A DNA stretch of 44,281 bases from Sulfuricaulis sp. (GTDB lineage Bacteria; Pseudomonadota; Gammaproteobacteria; Acidiferrobacterales; Sulfurifustaceae): contig JANLIC010000087.1 in NCBI GenBank assembly GCA_024654125.1, positions 1 through 44,281 on the forward strand, read 5' to 3'. The notes beneath the pieces are model-generated. The model saw only the letters and a list, made by a program, of their open reading frames with translations, made no database searches and was not told the DNA's origin. Shown here in pieces: positions 43,916-44,281 of this stretch. The position numbers and the translations under genes are program-made. The first letter of the stretch is position 1. Each line of letters opens with the position of its first letter.

Positions 43916-44281
43916 TGCCGTCCTCTGCCAACATAGAAGATCCATTCGTGACCGCGTTCCGCGGTAATTTCACCGGTCTCCTGAGCTGGAAGGATCTCGA
44001 TGCTTTCTGGGAAGTGGTGCGGAGCCGGGACCACGCCGGCTGGTACGTATATGCCATCGGTGAAACACCCCCCACCGCGCCGGCCAGCGCCGAGCAGGTC
44101 AATCAATTTTTATCAGAAATCGATGCGCTGTTGCGGAAGGAACACCAAGAGGACTACTGCGGGATCGTTTACACCGACAGCAAGACCGAGCCATCCTTGG
44201 TCAAGATTTTCGACCCGAACAACCTCGGGGTGCAATGCGGATTTAGCGATAATCCTCCGCTGCCGGGCTGGGTCATGAGCC
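43916..44281 (+). CDS. Unknown protein in the tusA-dsrE2 cluster (3' end cut by window edge)
   Basis: The first 122 codons of a gene that continues past the window. The frame runs MPSSANIEDPFVTAFRGNFT, LDAFWEVVRSRDHAGWYVYA, then HQEDYCGIVYTDSKTEPSLV and PNNLGVQCGFSDNPPLPGWV. There is no signal peptide or membrane segment. Two Cys (DYCGIV, VQCGFS) could matter for a sulfur role. I do not recognise a named family. Start supported by GAGGAG nine bases upstream, and the gene lies 47 bases after dsrE2 in the same direction, so it is probably part of the same operon. Confidence 0.75.

Overview
The window is chromosomal DNA (about 60% GC) that looks like a gammaproteobacterial sulfur oxidiser. Type IV pilus genes lie divergent from a class A penicillin-binding protein gene and are followed by aroK-aroB, dgt-like and gltBD, an order typical of Gammaproteobacteria. 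The lithotrophy signs are a flavocytochrome c sulfide dehydrogenase pair and a TusA/DsrE2 sulfur-carrier cluster. An Acidiferrobacter/Sulfuricaulis-like lineage would fit, but that is inference from gene content.

Layout. 1-5230 (minus strand): 3'-truncated argS, a repeat-filled gap, a small conserved hypothetical gene, and mrcA (PBP1A). 5488-10921 (plus): pilM-N-O-P-Q, the inner-membrane alignment complex and secretin of the type IV pilus, with overlapping start/stop codons from pilM to pilP. 11000-13735: aroK, aroB and a dNTP triphosphohydrolase gene, all overlapping. 14004-19992: gltB-gltD (glutamate synthase) behind a promoter and structured leader. 20118-21185: hemE, whose start codon abuts a large inverted repeat. 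21186-22238: a non-coding stretch with a cluster of related hairpins and a stop-interrupted reading frame. 22239-25069: two paralogous diguanylate cyclase genes, both starting with TTG, the second behind a hairpin that buries its ribosome binding site. 25158-30043: a YfaZ-like outer membrane protein, a fused aldolase/short-chain dehydrogenase, a lipoprotein and several small unknown or membrane proteins. 30139-35024 (minus): Nudix hydrolase, fccB-fccA (sulfide dehydrogenase), a beta-CASP RNase-like protein and a fructosamine-kinase-like protein. 35346-41028: a membrane GGDEF-EAL protein, DoxX (minus) and PriA with an in-frame palindromic insertion. 41062-44281: a membrane hydrolase of the YdjM/DUF457 type (minus), then a frameshifted TetR regulator with a clear promoter and operator, tusA, dsrE2 and the start of an unknown gene that runs off the window.

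How it fits together. FccAB would oxidise sulfide in the periplasm and pass electrons to c-type cytochromes, while TusA/DsrE2 would move sulfane sulfur in the cytoplasm. The three GGDEF proteins and the pilus genes suggest control of surface attachment by cyclic di-GMP, as expected for a bacterium living on mineral or sediment surfaces. The most unusual material is non-coding: hairpins at 21257-21413 whose stems change in a compensated way while their loops stay alike, a two-hairpin element inside priA, and a ribosome-site-masking hairpin before the second cyclase.
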